This document shows, one piece after another, positions 1 to 8,228 of a stretch of 64,000 bases of DNA. The position numbers and the translations under genes were made by a program. A model generated the notes under the pieces. That model saw only the letters and a list, made by a program, of their open reading frames with translations. It was not told the origin of the DNA and made no database searches. Each line of letters opens with the position of its first letter. The stretch's first letter is position 1. This DNA comes from Actinomycetes bacterium (GTDB lineage: Bacteria > Actinomycetota > Acidimicrobiia > Acidimicrobiales > RAAP-2), in contig JAKBTL010000096.1 in assembly GCA_021844425.1 (NCBI GenBank), positions 1-64,000 on the forward strand. The letters run 5' to 3'.

Positions 1-406
1 GGGAGCGCTGGGGACATACCCACATGGTAGGAGCCGGCAGGCGGACGAGCCACGCAACGTCACGCCCACCGCACACCGACGGAGCACCTACGGAGCACCG
101 ACGGAGCACCGACGGATCGGACACGAAGAGTTTGGCAGAACTTCACCTGCCGTCCTCCTCCTCGTCGCGGCGAGCTCAACCTCCTTCCCTACGGTTCCTG
201 GGGAAGGACGCAGGCGGGCTTGAGCGAGTGCCCGACGGCAATGACGAGAGCGAAAGGAAAGTGCCCAGGGGAACCTCCGTCGGCATCGAGCTCGACGCGG
301 CCGGCTGTATCCTCTTCGCCGACGCCGACTGCGAGCCGATTGCTGCCGGAGACGAGAGGACCGATGAGACCGACGGGGCGTCCCGGAGCCACGAGAGGCT
401 GACGCG
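1..406. other. left edge, no supported gene
   Basis: No open frame here reads like a protein: the candidates are rich in Arg, Ser and Pro in every frame and lack domain-like stretches. The stretch holds an 11-bp tandem repeat near its left end and the leader of the gene starting at 407. An upstream gene may lie outside the window. Confidence 0.5.
77..120. repeat. 11-bp tandem repeat, four units
   Basis: Four consecutive copies of the unit CGACGGAGCAC. Copy two differs at one base and copy four is degenerate at its end. The array lies in sequence without a recognisable gene. Confidence 0.85.
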
Positions 407-1243
407 GTGAGCAGCGCTACCGCCATTCTCATGCTCGCGGTCTTCGGTGCCTGCAGCGTCGAGGCCGTGGAGGCGCTCACCATCGTCCTAGCCTCCGGCA
501 CGACGCGAGGCTGGCGATCGGCGATGGAAGGCACGGTAGCCGCCCTGGTCGCCCTGGCGGTCATCGTCGGCGCGGTCGGCGTACCGCTCGTCCACTACGT
601 CCCGATCGACGCCCTCAGGGCGCTTGTCGGCGCGTTGCTCCTGGTCCTAGGGCTGTCGTGGCTGAGAAAGGCCATCCTTCGCGCGAGCGGGCACAAGGCA
701 AAGCACGACGAAGACGCCATCTACGAGCGGACGGCGGCGTCGCTGCGTGCCGACGGCGCCACGCGCGCCCGGCGAGACAGCGTCGGGTTCGTCGTGGCGT
801 TCAAAGGCGTCTTCCTCGAGGGCATGGAGGTGGTCCTCATCGTCATCAGCCTGGGCGCCAGCCAGCACAAGCTGGGCGATGCCGCCCTCGCGGCGGCCGC
901 AGCCGTCGTGCTCGTCTCCGCGGTCGGCCTCGTCGTGTCGCGCCAGCTCTCCCAGGTTCCAGAGAACACGATCAAGACCCTTGTGGGCGTCATGCTCACC
1001 AGCTTCGGGCTCTTCTGGCTCGGCGAGGGCGCAGGCGTCCGCTGGCCCGGAAGCGACCTCGCCATCCCGGTCTTGATCGGGGTGTTCGCCGCGGTGACGG
1101 CCGCCGCGGTCGCTGTGCTGAAGACCCAGGCGCCAGCCTCATCCCCGCCCGGCGCCCAGCTCCTCACCGTCGAAGCCGAGGCGCTGGGAGCACCCCGCCC
1201 AGCCGAGACCGAGGTCTCGGCCGAGGACAGGCTCGCCCCATGA
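407..1243 (+). CDS. polytopic membrane protein with duplicated E-x-x-E motif
   Basis: A 278-residue integral membrane protein with about seven predicted hydrophobic segments. Two segments carry matching motifs: E19/E22 in VEAVEALTIVLASG and E138/E141 in LEGMEVVLIVISLG. This suggests an internal duplication with paired acidic residues inside the membrane, as in cation transporters of the FTR1 (R-E-G-L-E) and Gdt1 types. The C-terminal 40 residues are hydrophilic and acidic. The GTG start is preceded by GAGAGG with 8-base spacing. The stop overlaps the start of the next gene (ATGA), so the two are probably translationally coupled. The substrate is unknown; metal or cation transport is an inference from the motifs only. 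Confidence 0.75.
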   Translation: MSSATAILMLAVFGACSVEAVEALTIVLASGTTRGWRSAMEGTVAALVALAVIVGAVGVPLVHYVPIDALRALVGALLLVLGLSWLRKAILRASGHKAKHDEDAIYERTAASLRADGATRARRDSVGFVVAFKGVFLEGMEVVLIVISLGASQHKLGDAALAAAAAVVLVSAVGLVVSRQLSQVPENTIKTLVGVMLTSFGLFWLGEGAGVRWPGSDLAIPVLIGVFAAVTAAAVAVLKTQAPASSPPGAQLLTVEAEALGAPRPAETEVSAEDRLAP

Positions 1244-1533
1244 CCGGGGCCGTCGTTCGCTGGGCGAAGGCCTTTGGTCGCTTCTGGTGGGATTTCCTCG
1301 TCGGCGACACGCCCGAGCTCTTCGCCGCGATGCTGGTGATCGTCGGCATCGCGTTCGCACTTCGGCACGACCGGCTCGCGGACGTCGTCGCCCTCCCGCT
1401 GCTCGCTGTTGCAGCGCTCGCAGCGAGCGCGTGGCGGGGGCGGATCCGTCCGGAGCCCCGCCCGAGGACCCCGGAGCCCCGCCCGAGGACCCCGGAGCCC
1501 CGCCCGAGGACCCCGGAGCCCCGCAGCCGCTGA
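1240..1533 (+). CDS. small membrane protein with proline/arginine repeat tail
   Basis: A 97-residue protein whose ATG overlaps the upstream stop by 4 bases. Residues about 25-65 form one or two hydrophobic segments. The last 30 residues are a tandem Pro-Glu-Pro-Arg-Pro-Arg-Thr repeat encoded by a 21-bp DNA repeat. The overlap suggests it works with the upstream membrane protein, perhaps as a partner subunit. No family is recognised. The repeat tail may simply be repeat expansion into the 3' end of the gene. Confidence 0.6.
   Translation: MTGAVVRWAKAFGRFWWDFLVGDTPELFAAMLVIVGIAFALRHDRLADVVALPLLAVAALAASAWRGRIRPEPRPRTPEPRPRTPEPRPRTPEPRSR
1451..1527. repeat. 21-bp in-frame tandem repeat at a gene 3' end
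   Basis: Three perfect 21-bp units (1451-1471, 1472-1492, 1493-1513) plus a partial fourth. Each encodes seven residues, so the reading frame of the small membrane protein is kept. Confidence 0.9.
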
Positions 1534-1576
1534 GACCTCACTCGATCGTCAGAAACCTTGGGTACCATCTGTCAAG

Positions 1577-2527
1577 ATGGAGCCTCGCACGCGCCCTGCC
1601 GCCGCAACCGTCGAGCTCCAGCCGCCGGCACCGGCCCCAGAGCACCGCCGGGCGGCGCGCGACTGGCTTCGAGTGGCACGGCCGAAGCAGTGGGCGAAGA
1701 ACGTCTTGGTCTTCGTGGCACCAGGTGCCGCGGGCGTGCTCACGCACGCGGGTCCCGCGCTCCACGCGCTGGGGGCGTTCGGGATCTTCTGCGCCGCGGC
1801 CTCGGCCACCTACTTGGTGAACGACGTCGTCGACACCGACGCCGACCGGCGTCACCCGGCCAAGCGCCTCCGGCCTGTCGCCGCTGGTCTCGTGAGCCCC
1901 GCCGCCGCGGTGTCGGTCGCCGCCGTACTGATGAGCGCAGCGCTCGCCGGCGCTGCTCTCCTCGCGGGCTGGCCGCTCGTCGTCGTGGTCGCCGCCTACG
2001 GCGCGGTCACCATCGGCTACACCCTTCGACTCAAGCACGAGCCGGTGATCGAGCTGACGGCCGTGGCGTCCGGGTTCGTCCTCCGTGCGATCGCCGGAGG
2101 CGTGGCCACTCACGTGCCGCTGTCCAGATGGTTCCTCGTCGTCACGTCGTTCAGCGCGCTCTTCATCGTGATCGGCAAGCGCACCGCCGAGCACGAGACG
2201 CTCGGCGACGACCGCGGCCAGCACCGAAGCGCCTTGGACCACTACTCCCGGACGTTCCTGCGCTCAGCCCTCACCCTGAGCGCAGCGGGCGCCGTCACCA
2301 CCTACTGCCTCTGGGCGTTCGACAAAGCGGGGCTCGCGCGCCACGGCGACCATCTCGTCTGGATCGAGCTCTCCGTCGCCCCGGTCGTCACCGGGGTGCT
2401 CTACGTCCTGCGCCTTCTCGACGCGGGCCGCGGCGGGGCGCCGAGCGAGCTTGCCTTCGAAGACCGCACCTTGCAGGTCCTGGCGCTTGTCTGGACGGTG
2501 CTGGTCGGCATCGGCGTCTATGCCTGA
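1577..2527 (+). CDS. ubiA: decaprenyl-phosphate phosphoribosyltransferase (UbiA family)
   Basis: A 316-residue UbiA-superfamily membrane enzyme of the Rv3806c type. It transfers phosphoribose from PRPP to polyprenyl phosphate, the first committed step towards decaprenylphosphoryl-arabinose. The signature RPKQWAKNVLVF occurs near residue 35, and the Mg-binding NDVVDTDADRRHP at residues 82-94 matches the phosphoribosyl branch of the family rather than menaquinone or heme prenyltransferases. About eight membrane segments follow. The ATG at 1577 was chosen because longer frames run into the repeat tail of the preceding gene. dprE1 overlaps its end and dprE2 follows, which fixes the pathway assignment. 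Confidence 0.9.
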   Translation: MEPRTRPAAATVELQPPAPAPEHRRAARDWLRVARPKQWAKNVLVFVAPGAAGVLTHAGPALHALGAFGIFCAAASATYLVNDVVDTDADRRHPAKRLRPVAAGLVSPAAAVSVAAVLMSAALAGAALLAGWPLVVVVAAYGAVTIGYTLRLKHEPVIELTAVASGFVLRAIAGGVATHVPLSRWFLVVTSFSALFIVIGKRTAEHETLGDDRGQHRSALDHYSRTFLRSALTLSAAGAVTTYCLWAFDKAGLARHGDHLVWIELSVAPVVTGVLYVLRLLDAGRGGAPSELAFEDRTLQVLALVWTVLVGIGVYA

Positions 2528-3926
2528 CGCGTCTTTCGCGCCGACGGCGCGACTGCTCTGTGGATGGGGACGTGCCGGCGCGACCAGTGGGCTGGTGTGG
2601 ACGCCCCGGCACGACGACGAGGTCGCCGAGCTCCTCTCGAAGGCCGACGACCCCGGCATCATCGCACGAGGGCTGGGCCGGAGCTACGGCGACGCGGCCC
2701 AGTCGGCGGGCGGCACGGTCGTCGACACCACGCTGCTCGACCACGTCGGCGGCGTGGACGTGCACGGCGAGGTCGAAGTCGGCGCGGGCACCTCTCTCGA
2801 CACGCTCGTGCGACGGACGCTTCCCCAGGGCTGGTTCCTGCCCGTGACTCCCGGCACGCGCCAGGTCACGGTCGGCGGGGCGATCGCTGCCGACGTGCAC
2901 GGGAAGAACCACCACGCAGACGGCGGCTTCGCGCGCCACGTGACGGCCATGACCGTGGCGACGCCCACCGGCGTGCACCGGGTCTCTTCGACACGCGACC
3001 CCGAGCTGTTCTGGGCTACCGCCGGCGGCATGGGGCTCACCGGCATCGTGACGTCGGCGAGGATCCGCATGCTCGCGGTGAGCACGGACCGGATGCTCGT
3101 GGACACGGACCGCTTCTTCGACCTCGACGCCGTGATGACGGCGATGGAGGAGGGTGACGCACGCTACCGGTACTCGGTGGCCTGGGTCGATTGCTCCGGG
3201 TCGGCCGAGCGCACGCGACCGGGTGGGCGGCGCGGCCCCAAGGTGGGCCGTGCGGTCCTCACCAGAGGCGACCACGCCGGCATCGAGCACGTTCCGGCGC
3301 CAGAGCAGCCCCGAGCTGCTCTCGCTGCCGCCCGCGTGCCGCGACCGCATCTCCGCGTGCCTCGTCACGTCCCGGGGGGACTGCTCAACCGGCTGAGCAT
3401 CGCAGCCTTCAACGAGGCGTGGTTCCGGCGCGCCCCCGCGCGCCGCAAGAACGAGCTGCAGTCGATGTGGAAGTTCTTCTACCCCCTCGACGGCGTGGCG
3501 GAGTGGAACCGGCTCTACGGCCCCCTCGGCTTCCTCCAGTACCAGTTCGCGGTGCCGCCCGGACGCGGCGACGTGGTCCGCGCGGCGATCGGGACGCTCT
3601 CGTCGCGCCGCATCCCCGCGTTCCTCGCGGTCTTGAAACGTTTCGGCCCGTCCTCGCCAGGGCCGCTCTCGTTCCCGATGCCGGGGTGGACGCTCGCGCT
3701 GGACATCCCCATCGGGTCCGAGGGAATGGGGCGCTGCCTCGACCGCCTCGACGAGATGGTCGCGGAGGCCGGTGGCCGCGTCTACCTCGCGAAGGACTCG
3801 CGGCTCCGACCAGACTTGGTGACGACCATGTACCCGCGCCTCGAAGAGCTCCGAGCAGTGCGCCGCCGGGTCGATCCCCGCGGTGTCCTTCGCTCCGACC
3901 TCTCGCGCCGGCTGGACCTCGGCTGA
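2520..3926 (+). CDS. dprE1: decaprenylphosphoryl-beta-D-ribose 2'-oxidase
   Basis: A 468-residue FAD-dependent oxidase of the vanillyl-alcohol-oxidase fold. With DprE2 it epimerises decaprenylphosphoryl-ribose to the arabinose form. The FAD-binding motif GLGRSYGDAAQ lies at residues 51-61, followed by VTPGTRQVTVGGAIAADVHG and the KNHH segment around 109-132. The C-terminal AKDSR lysine (K425) corresponds to catalytic K418 of the tuberculosis enzyme. At the position of tuberculosis Cys387, the residue attacked by benzothiazinones, this protein has Ala393 (codon 3696-3698, in GWTLALD). The ATG overlaps the stop of the upstream prenyltransferase by 8 bases. Length matches the family (461 in M. 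tuberculosis). Confidence 0.95.
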   Translation: MPDASFAPTARLLCGWGRAGATSGLVWTPRHDDEVAELLSKADDPGIIARGLGRSYGDAAQSAGGTVVDTTLLDHVGGVDVHGEVEVGAGTSLDTLVRRTLPQGWFLPVTPGTRQVTVGGAIAADVHGKNHHADGGFARHVTAMTVATPTGVHRVSSTRDPELFWATAGGMGLTGIVTSARIRMLAVSTDRMLVDTDRFFDLDAVMTAMEEGDARYRYSVAWVDCSGSAERTRPGGRRGPKVGRAVLTRGDHAGIEHVPAPEQPRAALAAARVPRPHLRVPRHVPGGLLNRLSIAAFNEAWFRRAPARRKNELQSMWKFFYPLDGVAEWNRLYGPLGFLQYQFAVPPGRGDVVRAAIGTLSSRRIPAFLAVLKRFGPSSPGPLSFPMPGWTLALDIPIGSEGMGRCLDRLDEMVAEAGGRVYLAKDSRLRPDLVTTMYPRLEELRAVRRRVDPRGVLRSDLSRRLDLG

Positions 3927-3934
3927 GGGCGCGC

Positions 3935-4705
3935 ATGATCGACGCACTCGGTCAGCCCCAGTCTGCGGTCGTCCTCGGCGGCACCTCCGACCTCGCAGGT
4001 GCCATCGTGCAGGCGCTCGTGCGTCGGCGTTGCCGGAGCGTCGTCCTCGCCGGCAGGGACGAGCAGCGGCTGGCTGCCTCCGCCGCCACGGCCTCCGCCG
4101 CGGGCGCAGAGCACGTGTCCATCGTGCGCTTCGACGCGCTCGACGTCGGGGACGCCGCGCGGGCCGTCGACGACGCCTTCGCCGCCGCCTTGGATGCCGC
4201 CGGGGGGGTTGACCTCGTCCTCCTCGCAGTCGGCGTCCTGTCGCGCGAGCGCGAGGAGCTCGACCCCGCCCGCACCGCCGAGGTCGTCACCGCGACCTAC
4301 TCGTGGCCAGCGACGGCCCTGACCCGGGCGGCCGCACTGCTTCGGGAGCAGGGCTACGGCCGGATCGTCGTCCTGTCCTCCGTCGCCGCCATGCGCGTGC
4401 GCCGGCAGAATTTCGTCTACGCGTCGGCGAAGGCAGGCCTCGATACCTTCTCGGTCGGGCTCTCGGAGGCGCTGCGCGGCACCGGCGTCGCCGTCCAGAT
4501 CGTCCGGCCCGGCCGGGTCCCGACCAAGATGACCGAAGGCCTGCCGAGCGCGCCGATGTCGTCCACGCCCGACGCGGTCGCGGACGCGGTGGTGGCAGGG
4601 CTCGAGTCCGGAGCACCGGTGATCTGGGTGCCTCCTGCGGCGAGATGGGCGATGGGTCTGGCGCGCCTGGTTCCCCAGGCGCTATGGCGCAGGGTCCCCG
4701 GCTGA
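3935..4705 (+). CDS. dprE2: decaprenylphosphoryl-2-keto-erythro-pentose reductase
   Basis: A 256-residue short-chain dehydrogenase that reduces the 2-keto intermediate made by DprE1 to decaprenylphosphoryl-arabinose. The Rossmann motif is GGTSDLAGAI at residues 15-24, the active-site Ser-Ser lies in VLSSVAAM, and the catalytic pair is YASAK. A hydrophobic C-terminus (ARWAMGLARLV) resembles the membrane-proximal tail of mycobacterial DprE2. It starts 8 bases after dprE1, so the three genes form one unit. Confidence 0.92.
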   Translation: MIDALGQPQSAVVLGGTSDLAGAIVQALVRRRCRSVVLAGRDEQRLAASAATASAAGAEHVSIVRFDALDVGDAARAVDDAFAAALDAAGGVDLVLLAVGVLSREREELDPARTAEVVTATYSWPATALTRAAALLREQGYGRIVVLSSVAAMRVRRQNFVYASAKAGLDTFSVGLSEALRGTGVAVQIVRPGRVPTKMTEGLPSAPMSSTPDAVADAVVAGLESGAPVIWVPPAARWAMGLARLVPQALWRRVPG

Positions 4706-4740
4706 GCCGGCGCCCTGCACGTCGACACGGAGGGTGTGCG

Positions 4741-5658
4741 ATGGAGCTCGGTTGTGCGGTCCCGGTAGCCGGCTCGTGGGCGACGGCCGAGGCGTGCGCC
4801 GAAGTCGCGTCCTGGGCCGAAGAGCTGGGCTATCAATCGCTCTGGGCCTTCCAGCGACTCCTCGCCCCGGTCGACGAGAACGGCGAGCACCGCCTCGAGC
4901 CCCAGTACCGCAGCGTCGAAGACCCTCTGGCCGTCCTGGCGTACCTGGCCGGGAAGACCACGAGGCCGCGGCTCGGCGTCGCGGTGGTGAACGCGCCCTT
5001 CTACTCCCCGATCGTCCTGGCCAAGCCGCTCACCACGATCGACCGCCTCTCCGGTGGCCGCCTCGACGTGGGGATCGGCCTTGGGTGGATGCCCGAGGAG
5101 CTCCAGGCCGTCGGCGTCCCCTTCGACCACCGCGGAGCGCGCACCGCGGACTTCGTGCACTGCCTTCGGGCGATCTGGACGCAGGACGTCGTCGAGTACG
5201 AGGGGCCGTACTTCCGGGTGCCACGCGCCCGCGTCCAGCCCAAGCCGCTCCAGCGACCCCATCCGCCGCTGCTGTTCGGCGGCGCGGCGCACGCCTCCTT
5301 GCGCCGCGCCGGGCGGATGGCCGACGGCTGGATCAGCAGCAGCCGGGCCGACCTCTCCCACCTGGCCGACTCGATCAGGATCGTCCGCACGGCGGCCGCC
5401 GAGGCAGGACGCGACCCTTCCTCGCTCCGTTTCGTCTGCCGCGCGGTCGTGAAGGTTCGATCGACAACTCGCGCGCCGCTCACCGGGACCCTCGAGGAGA
5501 TCCGCGACGACCTCCGTGGGCTCGCCGGCAGCGGCATGACCGAGGCGTTCGTCGATCTGAACTTCGATCCGCGCATCGGTTCCCCCGACGCGGATCCGGA
5601 GGCGTCGCTTCGAGAAGCCCGCGCCGTGCTCGAGGCGCTGGCGCCAGGGGCTCGCTGA
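4741..5658 (+). CDS. LLM-class F420-dependent oxidoreductase
   Basis: A 305-residue luciferase-like monooxygenase-fold protein. Family features are an N-terminal beta strand, LGVAVVNAPFYSPIVLAK, the Leu-Ser-Gly-Gly-Arg motif of F420-binding members (DRLSGGRLDVGIGLGW, near residues 102-117), and YFRVPRARVQPKPLQRPHPP with FGGAA in the second half. It resembles the TIGR03619-type group of uncharacterised F420 enzymes. It follows dprE2 by 35 bases on the same strand but need not share its function. The substrate is unknown. Confidence 0.8.
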   Translation: MELGCAVPVAGSWATAEACAEVASWAEELGYQSLWAFQRLLAPVDENGEHRLEPQYRSVEDPLAVLAYLAGKTTRPRLGVAVVNAPFYSPIVLAKPLTTIDRLSGGRLDVGIGLGWMPEELQAVGVPFDHRGARTADFVHCLRAIWTQDVVEYEGPYFRVPRARVQPKPLQRPHPPLLFGGAAHASLRRAGRMADGWISSSRADLSHLADSIRIVRTAAAEAGRDPSSLRFVCRAVVKVRSTTRAPLTGTLEEIRDDLRGLAGSGMTEAFVDLNFDPRIGSPDADPEASLREARAVLEALAPGAR

Positions 5659-5737
5659 CCGGCACGGCGCAGAACCACCCCTCCCCCCTGGACGCCAACT
5701 ACGGTTGAGGTCGAACGTCAGGCGGGAGGGGCTGCAC

Positions 5738-6313
5738 ATGCTCGTGCTCAATCGCCGGCCAGGCGAGTCGATCATCATCGAACCGGACCTGCGGATGACG
5801 GTCCTTTCGTTGGCAGACCGCCGCGTCTGGATCGGGCTCAGCGCGCCGGGTGCGTTCCCCGAGCTGCGCGTCTCGGCGACCGTCGTGTCTCCGGGGGAGG
5901 CACGCCTCGAGATCGTCCCGACGTCGAGCATCGTGTTCGAAGAGGGCCGTGTCCGCGTCACGACCGCCCCCGAAGGTGCGCCCGCCACCGCGGTACGCGC
6001 CGGGCTCGCCGTCGACCGAAAGCCGGGCGAGTCCGTCGAGGTGGGCGACGACCTGTGGGTCGCGGTCGCCTCCATCTCCAAGGGGAACCCGTCACTCACC
6101 TTCGGCGGCAAGACGATCGGGGACGCGTTCAGCGTCACGCTCATCCGTCCCGCCGGCAGCTACGTCCGCCTCGGGGTGGACGCCCCGAACCGGCGTGTCT
6201 ATCGGGAGGAGCTCTGGGAGGTGGTCCAGGCTCCCACCGTCGGCAGCCTCCTTGGAAACGCGCGTGTCACCGCGCTCTCCGAGGACACGACCGCGGGGTC
6301 TGCCCCAGGCTGA
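5738..6313 (+). CDS. multi-module CsrA-like protein
   Basis: A 191-residue protein made of repeated CsrA-type modules. Residues 1-40 (MLVLNRRPGESIIIEPD, then VWIGLSAPGAF) match the beta1-beta4 core of CsrA. Residues 89-112 (LAVDRKPGESVEVGDDLWVAV) repeat the first half. Residues 118-164 (GGKTIGDAFSVTLI, YVRLGVDAP, VYREELWEVVQ) repeat a nearly complete module and keep the RNA-contacting Arg of the R-E-E-I/L motif. CsrA is normally about 60-75 residues and homodimeric. The ATG at 5738 is preceded by GGGAGGGG at 7 bases. RNA binding or translational control is inferred. An isolated gene, convergent with glgB. Confidence 0.8.
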   Translation: MLVLNRRPGESIIIEPDLRMTVLSLADRRVWIGLSAPGAFPELRVSATVVSPGEARLEIVPTSSIVFEEGRVRVTTAPEGAPATAVRAGLAVDRKPGESVEVGDDLWVAVASISKGNPSLTFGGKTIGDAFSVTLIRPAGSYVRLGVDAPNRRVYREELWEVVQAPTVGSLLGNARVTALSEDTTAGSAPG

Positions 6314-6356
6314 CGGTGCGCCGACCGGCGCGTCGGTCCGCCGCGCTCGACCGGCG

Positions 6357-8228
6357 TCAGCCCGGCTCAGGGACGAAGTAGACGCAAGCCAGAGGGGGCG
6401 CGACCACGGTCAGCGTCCACGGCCGGCCGCGCGACGCGACCGGCCGGGCGTCGAGGCCGCCGAGGTTGCCGACCCCGCTCCCGCCGTACTCGGTCGCATC
6501 GGAGTTCAGAGCTTCACGCCAGAACCCTCCGATGGGCACGCCCACGACCACGCCGTCGCGGGGCACCGGGGTGAAATTGCAGACGACGAGCACGAGGCGC
6601 CCGTCCGACGACTTGCGCAGGAAGCTGAGCAGACTGATCTCGGCCTCTTCGTGCTGCACCCATTCGAACCCCGCGGGGCCCCCGTCGAGCTCGTGGAGCG
6701 CTGGCTCGCTGCGGTAGAGCGCGTTCAGATCCCGGATCAACCGGCAGACGCCGACGTGGCGGTCGTCGTCGACCAGCTCCCAGCGCAACCCCTCGTCGTG
6801 GTCCCACTCGCGCGAGTCCGCGAGCTCGGAGCCCATGAAGAGGAGCTTCTTGCCCGGCAGCGCGTACTGGTAGCTGTAGAGCAGCCGGAGGTTCGCGCGC
6901 TTCTGCCAGTCGTCGCCCGGCATCTTGGCGAGCAGCGAGCCCTTGCCGTGCACGACCTCGTCGTGGGAAAGGGGGAGGACGAAGTTCTCGGTGAAGGCGT
7001 AGACGGCCCGGAAGGTGAGCTCGTCGTGGTGCCATCGGCGGTGGACCGGATCGCGTGCCATGTACCCGAGCGTGTCGTGCATCCAGCCCATGTCCCACTT
7101 GAACCCGAACCCGAGCCCGCCCCACTCGACCGGCCGGGAGACGCCGCCCCAGGCAGTGGATTCCTCGGCGAACATCTGGACGCCGGGATGGTCTGCGTAG
7201 ACGCCGGAGTTGAGCTCGCGCAGGAAGGCGACGGCATCGAGGTCCTCGCGCCCCCCCAAGGGGTTCGGCTCCCACTCGCCGGCCTTTCGCGAGTAGTCGA
7301 GGTAGAGCATGGAGGCCACCGCGTCCACCCTCAGGCCGTCGGCGTGGTACGTCCTGATCCAGTGGTCGGCTGACGAGGAGAGGAAGCTCCTCACCTCGTG
7401 ACGCCCGTAGTTGAAGACGAGGCTGTTCCAGTCCGGGTGGACCCCGCGGCGGGGGTCCGCGTGCTCGTAGAGGTGCGTGCCGTCGAACGACGCGAGCGCG
7501 AATTCGTCGGAAGCGAAGTGGGACGGCACCCAGTCGAGGATGACGCCGATCCCTGCCTGGTGCAACGCGTCGACCAGCGTCATGAAGTCCTGGGGCGTGC
7601 CGTAGCGAGCGCTCGGCGCGAAGTAGCCCGTCGTCTGGTAGCCCCAGCTCCCGTAGAAGGGATGCTCCATCACGGGAAGGAGCTCGACGTGGCTGAACCC
7701 GTTGCGCCGCACATGGTCGACCAGCTGCGGTGCGAGCTCACGGAAGGTCAACAGCTCGTGCGGCCTTCGAGGTGTCCGGCGCCAACTGCCGAGGTGGACC
7801 TCGTAGATCGAGATCGGCGACCGCACCGTCTGGCGCTCGGTGCGAGTCGCCATCCACTCCCCGTCGCCCCAGTCGTAGGCGAGGTCCCAGATCACCGACC
7901 CGGTCCGCGGGGGCACCTCGCAGAAGGACGCGAACGGGTCGGCCTTCTCGAGGACTGCTCCCTCGGAGGTGGTGACCGCGAACTTGTAGACCTGGCCCTT
8001 CCTGGCGTGCTTGGCCACGCCCTCCCAGATCCCCGAGCCGGCGCGCGCCGAGAGCGGGTCGGCGTCGCGGCGCCACCAGTTCCAGTCTCCGACGACCGAC
8101 ACGCCTCGCGCGTTCGGGGCCCACACCGCGAAGCGGACCCCCCCTGCGCTCCGATGGGCTCCGAGCTTCTCCGCGAGTCGCCGGTGCGACCCCTCGTTGA
8201 AGAGGAAGAGGTCGTCGTCGGTGATCAC
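6357..8228 (-). CDS. glgB: 1,4-alpha-glucan branching enzyme
   Basis: A 623-residue GH13 branching enzyme that makes alpha-1,6 branches in glycogen-like glucan. It has a CBM48 domain (FAVWAPNARGVSVVGDWN), then the barrel with ELLPVMEHPFYGSWGYQ, DGLRVDAVASMLYLDY (nucleophile Asp), FAEEST (acid/base Glu) and LPLSHDEVVHGKGS (third carboxylate). It lacks the second N-terminal CBM48 of about 110 residues seen in 730-residue enzymes. The GTG start overlaps the malQ stop as GTGA. It is the last gene of the glgE-treS/mak-malQ-glgB unit. Confidence 0.95.
   Translation of the reverse strand: MITDDDLFLFNEGSHRRLAEKLGAHRSAGGVRFAVWAPNARGVSVVGDWNWWRRDADPLSARAGSGIWEGVAKHARKGQVYKFAVTTSEGAVLEKADPFASFCEVPPRTGSVIWDLAYDWGDGEWMATRTERQTVRSPISIYEVHLGSWRRTPRRPHELLTFRELAPQLVDHVRRNGFSHVELLPVMEHPFYGSWGYQTTGYFAPSARYGTPQDFMTLVDALHQAGIGVILDWVPSHFASDEFALASFDGTHLYEHADPRRGVHPDWNSLVFNYGRHEVRSFLSSSADHWIRTYHADGLRVDAVASMLYLDYSRKAGEWEPNPLGGREDLDAVAFLRELNSGVYADHPGVQMFAEESTAWGGVSRPVEWGGLGFGFKWDMGWMHDTLGYMARDPVHRRWHHDELTFRAVYAFTENFVLPLSHDEVVHGKGSLLAKMPGDDWQKRANLRLLYSYQYALPGKKLLFMGSELADSREWDHDEGLRWELVDDDRHVGVCRLIRDLNALYRSEPALHELDGGPAGFEWVQHEEAEISLLSFLRKSSDGRLVLVVCNFTPVPRDGVVVGVPIGGFWREALNSDATEYGGSGVGNLGGLDARPVASRGRPWTLTVVAPPLACVYFVPEPG

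Noticed and set aside
24-410. Possible 128-residue protein at the left edge
   Set aside because: Composition is Ser/Arg/Asp-rich with no hydrophobic core; it contains the 11-bp repeat array and overlaps the ribosome site of the next gene.
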